Source: Lumbricus rubellus
Lineage: Eukaryota; Annelida; Clitellata; Crassiclitellata; Lumbricidae
Direction: 5' to 3'
DNA length: 64,000 bases
Assembly (NCBI GenBank): GCA_945859605.1
Contig: OX243828.1
Coordinates: forward strand, 19,527,381-19,591,380
Both the position numbers and the translations under genes were made by a program. This document shows positions 33,900 through 47,200 of the stretch, one piece after another (position 1 is the stretch's first letter; every line of letters begins with the position of its first letter). Below the pieces are notes generated by a model. It was not told where the DNA came from and did no database searches. It was given only the letters and a program-made list of their open reading frames with translations.

Positions 33900-36240
33900 T
33901 CAGAACAATGTCTTAGTTCCGTATGAAGTAAAACACAGGTTCGGATTTGCAATCATTGCATACGCACGTGAAGTTAGAGACACTAACAGTTCGGAATTAT
34001 TTTTCCGTAAAATGTGTAGTTTAGCTTTTGTTGCATTTGTGAAGTTTGAAACAGATTCGGGTTCAGACTCTCCGTCATTTAGAAGCAGTAATAAAGTTAG
34101 AGGAAAATTCATCTCGGTCATATTATAGCCTACATCCGTGAATCTGAAGTCTTTCTGGACATTGGTTCCAAACAAAATGCTTTGTGCGCGAGTGAATTCA
34201 GAGCGAAAGTCAGATACAAAACTGTTTTGCCGCCTAATATATTGGGCCATATTCAGAATCAGATGCAATTCCATATCGCCAGACGGGTATACAGAACCCG
34301 TTCTCAATCCAGCTTTCAATAGATGAGTCCGCTTTAATGAATAGCACAATCCTTTAGCCTACTGTATAGCCTAAATGAATAGAGAAGACCTTTGAACGAA
34401 TGCTAACCTCGTGAACCGTTTGCACACTGCCCTAAAATGCCGTCAACAACAGTTCGGCCGTGCGCAAAACTCACGCTTTGTTCCAAGCAATAAACTTCAG
34501 CCACAAGTGTGGTCAACGCTCAGACACTCTTTCGGCGTGGACCACATAAAACTGTACTCAATGACACCACGAATTCTTTTCACCTTTTCAAACCAGACAA
34601 CTTTACACATTTTTGACATCGCCGCATCAGTCGTTTTCGCGTATTTACACAATTTCCATGCGGTTCCGAACGACCTTGCTGAACAATGTTTTGGGAATTT
34701 GCTCAGAGTCCCTGAACAACGACTGTCTATAGGGGAAGCTTTGAACCAGAGGATTCCGTCCCACAAGGCGGTGTAACAAGGCGCCAAACCAATTGGCCGC
34801 TGTGTCAGGCATATAATCCTATATCCTCCAAAGCTAAGTGCTTAGCACCCGCTTACTGGCGAACGCTGACAAACATAGCATATTTATAGTGTCCTAAACA
34901 AACGTTCGGCTTCCATGCACGGGGAGATACGTCCATCGGTCTGCAATCAAAATACAAAGCTCTCTGCATACGAGTAAAATCCAAATAATGTTTTGATGTC
35001 TCATGATGATTTTGACCTTAGATTCGTATTATTCGAGTCAAAAACATAGGCTTATACCATGTAAACGACACTATAGACACGTTATGACTTGACAATTTGG
35101 GTCCCTATTATTACGGGACCAGTCCTCTTAGGCGTTCTTTTCCCCCATAATTAACTGCCTTTAAAATTTTGGTAGGCCTACTTAATCATTTCTTTCTAAT
35201 ATATGCTCAAATGATGTTTTGCTACTAAAATTGTTTATAGGCCTACTGTGCTTCAATAAACTAGTTGATTTGAAATGAATTGAATTGGTTCCTGACCTCA
35301 AAACACCGTTTTGAAAAAGTCGCCATTTTGAATAATAGGTTATGGGAAATTTTTAATGGCTCCCCTTAGGGCCTAAATGCTTAACCCTTAAATGTTTTCT
35401 TATGGGTCCCAACTATAGATAGGCCTAACTGTATAAAGCGCAACCCGTGTTCAAAAAGTGCAGCATAGCCTACATTCCTGTACAATTGCAAACGGAGGAC
35501 TCGTATGCCGCAGAGAAAATGCACTGAAACTGTGCATTAACAGCACATAAATCCGACATAAATATGGCATAACATTTGTATAATGTACACATGAGCAAGC
35601 ATATACCTTTTCGGTCACGGCAACCACAGAGTATATAAATGCACTGGTCGTAAAATATTGTCGTTTGTTTGAAGTATTGCGAAAGATCCTGTCATTTCCG
35701 ACACAAACGATCAGTCACCGGAACGCGTTAAATGGTCTCTCGTACAGACATCGTAAAATTATAGGGCCTAAATTTGGGAATTTGCTCAGACTCCCTGAAC
35801 AACGACTACTCGTAGTCCGGTGTGGATAACACAATCTTACTACTTTAGATTATCTGTAAAATCTCTCAACCTTGCTTTATAATCATCTGGGTTTTGTTCA
35901 CAAATGTTTCTCTTTTATCTATAGTCGCTCGCAGCTACTCAGGACGAATCCCATTTATAAATAGATCGCATCGATATAATAATCATCTTTAAATATACTC
36001 AGCATTGCAAAGAACATTGCACGCGACAAGCCATTATAATCGCCGTAATATCGCTCTGTCCTATAATATCGTCCATTGATATTCCGCGTTCCAATCGTCG
36101 CCACTTCCGGTCCATCAATACCCGTACGTCCGTCCGTCTGCTCCTCACGAAGGGTCGACCGACAACGACGACGACGACGATGACTACATCCTTGATTATC
36201 GCTCACTCGCCGTTTTCAAACAGCGCTCGTGTACCGATCT
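33900..36240. other. no gene recognised
   Basis: Several medium frames overlap on both strands without recognisable motifs. A block of about 38 bp (tttgggaatttgctcaga, then tccctgaacaacgac) occurs at 34690-34727 and 35772-35809, a dispersed repeat. Possible 5' UTR or upstream region of the NAV transcript. Confidence 0.4.
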
Positions 36241-36343
36241 CTCATGCCGTTCCCGTCCGAACCACGGCTCGTGCCATAACTCACCAAACCGAGTGAGTGC
36301 CTTCTCATGCGTGCCAGCGCGCGTGCACTTCAGGCACCACCAT

Positions 36344-36375
<32 letters not shown>

Positions 36376-36530
36376 TTGGTAGTAGCCCACCCGCCCGCCC
36401 TCCCTCCCACAAGGCACTCCCGAGCCCCGTTGCATTTCGGTCGCCCTGGGGGCGCTGTTCGGGACCGCTTAGGACGCCGGGACGAGCCCCCTATCGACTG
36501 GCAGTTGAGTGATAACTGCAATTAGCGTAA
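36241..36530. promoter_or_regulatory. GC/CpG-rich block with (CAG)n
   Basis: A short GC-rich island in AT-rich surroundings containing about 9 cag triplets (36346-36373). It lies about 2.4 kb upstream, in the sense direction, of the candidate NAV first coding exon. Could be a promoter or 5' UTR exon; no TATA or initiator is decisive. Confidence 0.3.
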
Positions 36531-36567
36531 AGCCCGGCCGGAATATCTAACCCGAGGCAGCCCCGTC

Positions 36568-36597
36568 TATATATATACACACACACATTTATATATC

Positions 36598-36631
<34 letters not shown>

Positions 36632-37320
36632 CATATATATCCAATCGCTGCCTTCTCGAATGCCAGCGCTGCCGACCAGACGGCGCTGCGAGCGCTTAGA
36701 TGCCGACGTTGCTGCAGCGCTGATCATTGGGTTCGGCTATGTCCGGTCTTACTCGGCACGATTCGTTGTGGGTCGCCAGAGTCCGGTGTATAATACGAGG
36801 AGATGTGGAGCGCGGAGGCTGATGGGAGAAATGCTGGATGTCTGATGTATTGGTTCCAGGTGAAAAGTAGATTAAATTTGCAGACCGTTGGAGGTACGCA
36901 GGATAATGAATGGATGGATGGACGCATGGATGGCTAGATGATAGATGGATGAACGGATGATAGATGGATGAACGGATGGATGGATGGATAGATGATATTA
37001 TATGGATGAACGGATGGATGGATAGATGATGGATGGATGAAAGGATGGATGGATAGATGATGGATGGATGAACGGATGGATGGATGGATGAAATGATGGA
37101 TAGATGATGGATGGATGGATGGATGGATGGATGGATGGATAGATGGATTTATACGATCACGCGTGCTCTAGTCATGTTATACATGTATATCAGCATGTTG
37201 CTCCGGTGCCCGGATTGATTGAAAGATGGATGGATGTACGGATGTATGAATGGATGAATGGATGAATGGATGGTTGGTTGTGATGTTTGGATGGATAGAT
37301 GGATGGATGGATGGATGAAT
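36568..37320. repeat. (TA)n and (GGAT)n microsatellites
   Basis: TA/CA runs at 36568-36642, then (GGAT)n at 36905-37145 and again at 37220-37318, separated by about 75 bp of unique sequence. Confidence 0.85.
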
Positions 37321-37639
37321 AATTATGCATGAGATGGACGGACATCTATGTTCATTCAGTCATTCAGTGATTCAATTCATTTATTGGAGCCACTTCATCA
37401 TGCCTACTCAGAATCGTGCAGCCGATACATATTGCACTACACAGGCATACACCAAGGTCCAAGTTGTTTATTAAGAGTAAAACCATACACCCAGTTGTTC
37501 ATTAAGCGTAAAACATCTAAATTGAGACGACAAATATACACTCTCGTCTCTCGTTATAACTTATTTTTTAAATAAGAACCTGTGATGCATTCGTCATTGA
37601 AATAAAAACGCTTCCCAACCCTTTTTGAAAGCGATTAAA

Positions 37640-37800
37640 ATGGAACTTAAACATAATAGTTCGAGTCAATACTTTCAAACTGAATGGTTGAAATTAATGG
37701 CTTGAAACTTGATGGCTTAAAGTTAATGGCTTAAAGTTAATGGCTTAAAGTTAATGGCTTAAAGTTAATGGCTTAAAGTTAATGGCTTAAAGTTACTGAC
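37640..37800. repeat. 14-bp tandem repeat (ttaaagttaatggc)
   Basis: Five to six perfect units at about 37713-37795, with degenerate units upstream. Confidence 0.9.
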
Positions 37801-38082
37801 TTGAAGCGAACGTCGGCATGCAGACCGTGGAATAAACATCGGACAATGGTCAATGGTTGCCATAGTAACGATTCTTTCGGCCACCTGTTGCTGTGACGAG
37901 CAGCAGATGGTACCGGATGCAAAACGGGCAACTGATATAATGAGACGAATCATGGCAGCAGCAGCAGACACTAATGACGAGACATCCAGACATTATATGC
38001 GAGACAGACGACCACTGCAGCAGTATCTCTGTTCTCAACGCTGAAGGCAGGGTCAATGCCCCGCGTTTTAAAGAGATGGCTT

Positions 38083-38084
<2 letters not shown>

Positions 38085-38178
<94 letters not shown>

Positions 38179-38308
38179 TGTGTGTGTGTGTCTGTGTCTG
38201 TGTGTGTCTGTGTGTGTCTGTGTGTGTCTGTGTGTGTGTGCTTGTGTCTGTATCTATGTGTGTCTCTGTCCATGTCTGTGTCTGTGTGTGTGCTTGTGTC
38301 TGTGCTTG

Positions 38309-38355
<47 letters not shown>

Positions 38356-38540
38356 GTGTCTCTGTCTATGCCTGTGTCTCTGTCTATGTCTGTGTTTTTG
38401 TGTGTCTCTGTGTCTGTGTCTGTCTGTGTGCGTCCGTGCCTGTGTCTATGGCTGCGTCTCTGTGTGTGTCTATGTCTGTGTTTGTGTCTATGTCTGTCTC
38501 TTAGTGTGTGTGCCTGTCACCTGTGTATATGTCTGTGTCT
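38085..38540. repeat. (GT)n and GTGTCT array
   Basis: About 45 perfect GT dinucleotides (38086-38175), grading into tgtgtctg variants to about 38540. Cys/Val frames are artefacts. Confidence 0.95.
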
Positions 38541-38754
38541 ATGTGTGTCTTTGCATGGGTGTCCACTGATATTTTAGCAATCGGAGGAAACCTTAATACA
38601 ATGGCGGTGGTTAAATTTTTAGCGTGAACTCCAAAAATGCAAAGCGGGAATATTAAGAACATGGAAATTTTCCAGAGAAGCTTCTAAATGCAAATTTCTC
38701 AGGTTACCATGAATACATGTGCAATTGTGCTTACGTAAACATACATAAATCAAT

Positions 38755-38815
38755 CAGTCTGAATTTATATAGCACCCCTTCAAGATACCTACTCAGAGGC
38801 GCTCCCGGCGGAGAT
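38755..38815 (-). mobile_element. SINE 3'-tail fragment
   Basis: aatttatatagcaccccttc then actcagaggcgctcccgg: the reverse complement of the 3' part of the local SINE family. Confidence 0.7.
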
Positions 38816-39087
38816 CAAACGAAAAATAGTCTTTCAAGAGTTTGTGAAACTGAGAACACAGTTTAGGAGGTATAGCCTACACGTGCATGTACGTACACAC
38901 ACACACACATACACTCACACGCACACATTTTTTCTTGCATCTACGTATGACATATGTGATGCATATATTTATGCATATATTTACATAGCGCTATTCGTGT
39001 AATCTCTCTGGGAGTCCAACCAATCGGCTGCCGTTGTTGACACGAACCCATCCGGGCTTTTTTCTATGTCCCTAATGCTGATCGTTG

Positions 39088-39685
39088 GACGGCGTATTAT
39101 ATACATATATATATATATATATAAAAATATATATATACGTAAAATGGGTTTGGGTATATATATATATATATGTATATATGTATCGGAGTATAATCGCTCG
39201 TTTCAACGATCACTTTAATCCCCGATTTGCTCCGAACCCGTTTTCCGATGCGACTGAAATGTTCGCCTGCCTTAAAGTCTGAAGCGAGTTGAACGCCTAT
39301 GATAAGTATACACCATAATATTATGCATCATAATAAGACGGAAGGACGGACGGACAGAAGGACGGACGGACGGACGGACGGACGGACGGACGGACGGACG
39401 GACGGACGGACGGAGAGAGAGAGAGTGGGGTTGTGATAAAGATACAAAAGCAAGATAGGAGGAAAGAAATAATGCTCTATTAAAGTCATATGTACATGTA
39501 GATGAACGTGATCGCCCTTAATGGTATACGAGTGAGAGAAACGGACAGGCAAACAGACAGACAGGCACGCAGACAGAGACATTACACAAACACATGCTCG
39601 TGATACATAATTATGTTTTACAGATGTACAGACACACGAAAATACAGACAGACAACAAACCAGACAGGAAATTAGGGGCCTACTA

Positions 39686-39725
<40 letters not shown>
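39088..39725. repeat. (TA)n, (GGAC)n and (AT)n microsatellites
   Basis: TA/TATG at 39100-39180; about 18 ggac tetramers at 39341-39413; AT at 39688-39722. The intervening sequence has no gene. Confidence 0.9.
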
Positions 39726-39727
<2 letters not shown>

Positions 39728-39849
39728 TACATAAACTGTGAAAGAAGTCTGTAGTTACTGCATAGACACAACGCATGTCATTTACGATGTTATACCATAA
39801 TATAATATGCAATGCATAAACATGTCTATTTGTAGGGATATAATATATA

Positions 39850-41096
39850 CAGGGTGCGCCAAAAAAAGGACCCCCTAGATTTTTTGCCACTATCTTGGCC
39901 AAAATTAAGAATTTTCAAATGAAATTTTACAGGCTTATAGACAATTCATATTTACATATGATGGCCAGATTTCATCAAAATATTTCAAACACAACAAAAG
40001 TTATGCCACTTTTAGGGAGGTGACCCCCCGTTTTTTGACGTTTCAAAAACGAAACGCAATTTTTAAAGGTTTTTTGCGAATATCTTGGCCAAAATTTAAA
40101 AAATCGAAATGAAATTTTACAGTCTTATAGACAATTCATATCTACACACGGTAGCCGGATTTCATCACAATATTTAATACTGAACAAAAGTTATGCCACT
40201 TTTAGTGAGACCACCCACCGTTTTTTGACGTTTCAAAAACGAAACGCAACAAAAAGTGACAAAAACACGATTTTTTAAGTCTCATCACAAATAACTGTTG
40301 TCAAATGAACTTAGTAGTGTTTCCCAACTTGTGTTCAATGTGCCCACCACCCGTGCCAAAACTTATTTTGAGTCTCTATGAAGAGTTCTTGATGGACCTG
40401 TTGATTATCTGACAGATTCATTATTATTTCTTATTTTAAGAATTTGATTGTCATCTTGCTAAGTGACTTCTCAGTGACGTGCAGCTACGCTGGTACCCTG
40501 TTTCTTTTCTAAATAGTAATAATAATGATCATCTGTCAATATCAAGGCTATTTTATAATAATTATATGAGATGAGACTTAATAAAATCGTGTTTTTGCTG
40601 CGTTACATCTTTGAATTGTCAAAAATAGGGGGGTGGCCTTAGTAAAAGTGGTATAACTTTTGTTGTTTTAGAAATATTTCGATGAAATCTGACCATCATA
40701 TGCAGATAAGAATTGTCTTTAAGCCTGTAAAATTTCATTTCGATATTCTTACTTTTGGCCAAGATATTGGCCAGAATAATTAGATTGAATTTTTATTACT
40801 TTTTGTTGCGTTTCGTTTTTGAATCGTTAAAAAACGGTGGGTGACCTCCCTAAAAGTGGCATAATTTTTGTTCTGTTTGAAATATTTTGATGAAATCTGG
40901 CCATCATGTGTAAATATGAATTGTCTTTAATCCCTTAACCGTGATCCCCGAGTTAACTCGTCCAAATTTTACTAAAAATATTTTTATTACACGGTAAAGG
41001 GGTTAAGACAGTAAAATTTCATCTGAAAATTCTTACTTTTGGTCAAGATATTGGCAAAAATCTTAGGGGGGGGGGTCTTTTTTTTGGCGCACCCTG
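39850..41096. mobile_element. mariner-type foldback MITE
   Basis: Ends cagggtgcgccaaaaaaa and its complement tttttttggcgcaccctg are flanked by TA on both sides (39848-39849, 41097-41098). The two arms (about 420 bp each) are extended inverted repeats, and each arm contains the same subunit twice (ttatgccacttttag, gacgtttcaaaaacgaaacg). About 300 bp of unrelated centre. No ORF, so it would depend on a transposase elsewhere. TA duplication and CAGGG-type ends fit the Tc1/mariner superfamily. Confidence 0.85.
40931..41002. mobile_element. 72-bp TTAA element nested in the MITE
   Basis: TTAA at 40927-40930 and 41003-41006. Ends tcccttaaccgtg and cacggtaaagggg are inverted. The uninterrupted partner subunit at about 40703-40720 (attgtctttaagcctgt) gives the empty site with a single TTAA, so the insertion and TSD are directly visible. 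piggyBac-type by target site. Confidence 0.85.
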
Positions 41097-41520
41097 TATA
41101 TATATATATACATATTATAGCATCTAATACTTACACACACACATATATATATATATACATATATATATACATATAATTATATGGGGTTTGTTCATCTGCT
41201 CATGTATATCAGTATAAGTAGCAGATGAATATACATTACAGCCAATACATTACACAATCTAACTTAATTGACAACTATACTATATATATATATATAATAT
41301 ATATACATATATATATGTGTGTATACAGTATAGGCCATATATATATAATCTCACGTGAATATATATTACATGTAATTTAAATGAAAACGTAAAGCAGACT
41401 GTATAATTATAACTACACTGTGTATATATATAATGTATATATATGTTATATAATCTCACTTGAATATAATTATATATATATATATTACATATGATTATTA
41501 TAAATGAAAACGTAAAGCAG
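41097..41520. repeat. AT-rich (TA)n tract
   Basis: Many tatata/catata runs, with the block aaatgaaaacgtaaagcaga twice (41380, 41501). 41520-42460 holds no gene I can support. Confidence 0.7.
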
Positions 41521-42465
41521 ACGACTTATATTTGTTATTTCGTCGTCTCGTTGGTCGTCTGCGCGGGCCTAGGTGGCGCCACCCAATCGGTCTCTGGATA
41601 TCGATGACCGCCGGACGGTATACGTTCGTCCACTGCTATACATGTGGCCCACTCCCCCAACCCACACTCCCCCAATGCAATGCAGTCCATCCCTATTATA
41701 TGTACGGAACCGAAGTCTGTGTGAATTATAGGGAAGGCAGAACAAGGTTTTGGAGAGGGGAGGGGCGCTTCTGTATTACAGATGCTTCACCAATATGCTC
41801 AGATCTACTACAGGCCATTGCAATATGCAGATGTAAAAAAACAACCAGCGCCACTATTTCATGCAGTTTCTCTGTCTGTCTTTCTGTCTGTCTGCCTGCC
41901 TGCTTGCCTGTCTCCCTCCCTTCCTCCCTCCAGCCCAACAGGCCTAGGCTTGTATTAGAAGTCGACACCCCCATGCACACTGTTCAACTTCATCCCATCG
42001 CTTAGTCAGTTCAGCCAACCTGAGAAATGTCGCGCATCACCCCATCTGTCATCCGCATAGATTCTTATGGATGTGGATACATAGAATATAATTAATAATT
42101 TCTAATAATATAATTGCAGTATAAGATGGTGAACAAAAGTTAACTAGAGTTACCGGAATGAAGACAAGTCTTAGAAGCGCTCAAACACTAGGACATCAGA
42201 AAGAATATTCACGCCAGTAAGAGTCTCTAATCTCTAGATCCTAGAAAAAGTCTAATAAAAGTCGCATGCATCATAAATATTGTCAAGAGAAGAGAGCGCG
42301 GGAGCAGACGGCGCCACAGAGAAGCCCCGAAAAGCACATGATGTGTTTCAAACACAGAGTATAATCAATTGTCATTTGAGAGGCAAATGTCGCATGTCGT
42401 CCGGACCGTCCGGTGCTTCAGCCCGCGCTGACCAGTCTGAATGCCAACTAGACCTAACGATAAAT

Positions 42466-42492
42466 AGACAGACAGACAGACAGACAGACAGG

Positions 42493-42525
<33 letters not shown>

Positions 42526-42725
42526 CATGCAAGACAGACCAGACATGAGAGGCAGACAGACATGACAGACAAGTCGGACAGACAGACAGAACAGAACAAA
42601 ACAAAACAGAACGACAGACATACAGTAAATATGGCATATGACAGACAGACAGACAGACAGATATGCATGTAGAATGACAGAGAGACAGAGAAATAAGACA
42701 GAGACACAGAGACAGAGAAAGGAAC
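42466..42725. repeat. (CAGA)n microsatellite
   Basis: Perfect cagacaga at 42467-42520, then interrupted variants to about 42720. 42725-43380 contains short AT-rich tracts and no gene. Confidence 0.95.
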
Positions 42726-43380
42726 ATACATAGAAATGATAGAACATCAGCTAAACTGATCGGACGAATACAGGTCTATGCATGCATTTCATACTTGCTA
42801 TTGAGATCGCAATTTTAATAAAGACAGGCATAGGCTACAATGAACAGACGGAGGGTATGCAGACAGATGGACAGACGGACAGACAGACTGCACCCAACCA
42901 ACAAAAAAAATCTTGTAAATAATCAAACACCATTGATGACAGAGAGAGCAATTCCAGCGAAATGCAATATTATGCATATACAGTATATAATTATAATAAA
43001 CATATATAAATTACATATATATAATATAAATATACATATATATATTATAATAATATAGTGTCACGGCTTATAGTTACTGCGCCATGTAAATTGTCGTCAC
43101 TATTATTCCTAACTTGTTGAGATACAAAAGTATACACATGTGATAAAATGCATCATGGGTCTGTAGATTATAATGGACCCTAATTGTGTGCAGGATAAAC
43201 AAGAGATATTTTGTCGAATATGTCCTCCAAGTGGAGGTGATATTGGACACAAAGCACTGTCTTTCATGCGCTGAACGGAACGGCTATTTGGCCTAAAGAA
43301 AAATACATTAATTTTGATTACTGATAATGCAAGCACTTAGCGTTTACAATACATGTTTATGTGCACCAGCATGTGTGCAT

Positions 43381-43662
43381 GCTTGTATGTATGTATGTAT
43401 GTGTGTGTATGTATGTGTGTGTGAGTGTGTATACGTATGTGTGTATGTATGCATGTGTATGTGTGTATGTATGTATGTATATATGTATGTATGTGTGTAT
43501 GTATGTGTGTGTATACGTATGTGTGTGTGTGTATACGTATGTGTGTATGCATGTATGTATGTATGTATGTATGTATGTATGTATGTATGTATGTATGTAT
43601 GTATGTATGTATGTATGTATGTATGTATGTATGTATGCATGCATGCATGCATGCATGCATGC
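43381..43662. repeat. (GTAT)n-(GCAT)n compound array 1
   Basis: Variable gtat/gtgt units, then about 20 perfect gtat, then about 7 gcat units. Same order as 44034-44205. Confidence 0.95.
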
Positions 43663-44033
43663 ATTCTGTATTCCATGCATTTATGAATGATGTTGTGCAT
43701 TAACTATATAATGCAATCCGTGCATTTAAAATGCATGTCTACTAGAACAAGTGCCTATTATATCTGACATCACGATTTCTATACTACCCTGGTACATAGC
43801 ATCTTTGTTTATGACCGATTACCTAGCGACTTAGGAATATAAAAATTAATTATTAGCACCGTTTTAAAGGTGTCTAACTGGAAACGAAATTTGGCGATAT
43901 CTGTTGGATGTCAGACTCGTTAGCGTAGAACTCCACCCTGAGTCAAATGTTTTGTGTGTCTGAATATCTGCCTTAGTATCAAAGTGGCGCTATAGAAGTT
44001 GTTAGATTTGATTAGATTATAATAGGCCAACGT

Positions 44034-44213
44034 ATGTGTGTGTGTGTATACGTATGTGTGTATACGTATGTGTGTGTATGTATGTATGTATGTATGTATG
44101 TATGTATGTATGTATGTATGTATGTATGTATGTATGTATGTATGTATGTATGTATGTATGTATGTATGCATGCATGCATGCATGCATGCATGCATGCATG
44201 CATACATACATAA
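44034..44213. repeat. (GTAT)n-(GCAT)n compound array 2
   Basis: gtgtgtatacgtatgtgtg then about 25 gtat units then about 9 gcat units and three cata units. The LINE ORF begins only a few bases downstream. Confidence 0.95.
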
Positions 44214-47200
44214 TCTAGACGGCTAACACTAGCGCTGACCCTGAAGGCCTACAACACCTAGAGCCCGTTTTGATTCGCCCTCGTATTGCGAGACATGCGG
44301 TCCAGCATAGCAGTCTGACTCGCTTCGGGTGCCTCAATATACGATCAGTAAACAACAAGGTCGATGACATCAGACTACTAATTGAGGAGGAGAAGCTGAG
44401 CGTGCTTGCTCTGACCGAGATGTGGCACGAGGACTCTGACTGCGTAACCATCAAGCGTATCCGTGGCCTGGGACTGAACGTGTTGGAAGCTGCCAGGCCG
44501 ATCGACGACAAGCGGCGTCAGGGAAAGGTTAAATTTGTCAACCATGGCGGCGTTGCCATCGTCGCCAAGCATGGCGTCGCCTTGTCGAAGATTGATATTA
44601 AACAGAAGACAACGTCGTTTGAGTTCCTGTGCTGCAGGACGACCTCAGGAGGCTCCAGTCATTTACTCGTCGTCCTCTACCGACCTGGGTCACAGCCAAT
44701 AACACCGCTGTTCTTCAACGAGTTTTCTTCTCTTCTGTCAGCGCTCGCCAGTATGTCTATTCCTATCACCATCACTGGAGACATAAACATCCATCTCGAG
44801 CGAGCGTCGGACCCAGATGTAGTCAAATACAACACGATCCTATCAACCTATGGTTTCCAACAACATGTACAGACTCCAACTCATCGACTGGGCGGTCTAC
44901 TGGATCATGTGATCACACCAGTGAACTCGCTGCCACTTGATATTTCGGTCACTGATGTTGGGTTGTCGGACCATATGCTCGTGTCATGGTCCATCAGTAT
45001 GGCACCACCAGCACCAACTTACACGACAATCACCAAACGCAAGTGGCAGCACTTTGACTCAGCTGCTTTCCTAGCTGAACTGTCACAATCAGAGCTGTGT
45101 GCGGTCAGCGACCCGTCGACTGATACCTCTGCAGACGACCTTGCAGAGTCCTTCGACTCAGTGATAAGAGGCCTTCTTGACAAGCACGCTCCCGTTTCAG
45201 AGTTCACTGTACGAGAGCGTTCTCATCAGCCCTGGTTTGACAACGAATGCCGTGAAGCTAGGCGGAGGGCTCGACGTCTGGCCCGGCGCTGTCGGAAAAA
45301 TACTGCTGGTGCAGAGGATAAGCAAACCTGGCGCCGAGCCCTACGAGCGGCTAGGAAATTGTCGCAACACAAAGCTTCTGATTACTGGACGTCCAAAATC
45401 ACGTCGGCGGGCACAAACCAGCGTCAAGTGTGGCAGTCAGTGAACCAGTTGCTTGGCGAGAGCAAATCCACTGCGAGTGCTGCGTCTTTCTCTGCAGCTA
45501 CCTATCACGACTTCATGGACAAGAAAATAGCGGATATCCGAGCGTCAACATCTGAGGCAAGTGAAGCGACTTTCACTAATCGCCCAACTCCTGGCATGTG
45601 TGAGTTCCTCCCGATTACCACAGAAGACGTAGTCAGAGTCATCTCTTCATCACCATCGAAGCAGTGCTCTCTTGACATACTTCCAACGTGGCTAATGAAG
45701 GAGGCAACTCCGCTGCTGGCACCATTCATCGCTCGGATGTTCAACAATTCTTTCGCCATCGGCCGTTTCCCATCCAACTGGAAGCATGCAATAGTCAAGC
45801 CACTCCTGAAGAAAGCTGGAGCTGAGGAATCGTCACCTGCCAACTTCAGACCGGTCTCCAATCTAACGTTCATTTCAAAAGTACTTGAGCGTATTGCCAA
45901 CCATCAGCTGATTGAGTACCTGTCTGCATCACACCTTCTTCCTCGGTTTCAGTCTGCCTACAGGCGTGGTCATTCCACCGAGACTGCGCTTCTAAAAGTC
46001 TTCTCCGATCTAGTCAATGCCATCGACTCAGGCCAACTGGCGCTGCTGTCACTACTTGATATGTCGGCTGCATTCGACACAGTCGACCACGACATCTTGA
46101 TGCAGCGACTGTCTGGTTCATTTGGGATAAAGGACAGAGCGCTTAGTTGGCTTGAATCCTACATAAGAGGACGCACCCAATCAGTCTATTTGGCAGGAGG
46201 GGAGACGGAACCCAGGCTGGTCACCTGCGGTGTTCCACAAGGATCAGTGCTCGGGCCTCTCCTCTTTGTACTGTATACGGCCGACTTGGAGAGGATTATA
46301 GAAGTACATGGATTGCTTCACCACTGCTATGCGGACGATACACAGCTTTACTTTTTCTGTAAACCATCACAAACAGCAGAACTGAAACAGAGAGTGCTGC
46401 TGTGTATTGAACAAATTTCGGAGTGGATGGCATCCAACCGTCTAAAGCTCAATCCCTCCAAGACGGAGTTCATATGGTGCACCACCTTCCGACGCCGCCA
46501 TCTACTTGATGGCAGTGCGTTCAACATCGGTGATTCAGAAGTCAACCCAGCTGACACCATTCGCAACCTTGGAGTTCAATTCGACAGCTGTTTGACCATG
46601 ACGGCACACGTGAGTCAACTCGTTCGAGGTTGTTTCTACCAACTGCGACGAATCAAAACCATCCGCAGATTCATCCCAACCTCAACGGCCGTCATATTAG
46701 TCAACAGCTTCATCGTCTCCAGGGTCGACTATTGCAACAGTGTACTGGCGGGTCTTCCGGCTTGTCAGCTGGAGCGGATCCAGTCGGTGCTCAACTCCGC
46801 TGCACGCATTATATACGGTCGCACACCATCCGATCATTTGACTGACCTGCTGCGTGACAACCTGCACTGGCTGCGTGTCCCCCAGCGCATTCAATACAAG
46901 CTCTGCCTAATTACATACAAGTCGTTACACAACCTCATGCCTGAATACATCGCGGATTTCTGCATTCCAATCACAGATAATAGGTTAAGATCGTCGGCGA
47001 GGGGCCTGCTGCATGTCCCACGGTCAACTACGAGGTTTGGTGAAAGCTCGTTCTCTGTGTCGGGACCAACTGCATGGAACAGTCTTCCTGCCCACGTGAA
47101 GATGGCACCATCTCTGGGGACATTTAAATCCAGTCTCAAAACTTACCTATTCAAACAATCGTTTATTTATTGACAGTAACATGTTATCCCGTGTACAGCG

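Noticed and set aside
33900..34349. Minus-strand frame of 149 codons just upstream of the candidate NAV exon
   Set aside because: No motif, overlaps plus-strand frames of similar length, and composition is like the flanks. Possible UTR only.
38056..38577. Cys/Val-rich frames that resemble a cysteine-rich secreted protein
   Set aside because: Pure (GT)n and GTGTCT repeat translation.
41532..42005. Plus-strand frame of 157 codons
   Set aside because: Its C-terminal half is a CTGTCTGCCTG repeat and the rest shows no family signature or splice signals.
43381..44213. CRISPR-like array
   Set aside because: Tetranucleotide repeats without spacers; eukaryotic context.
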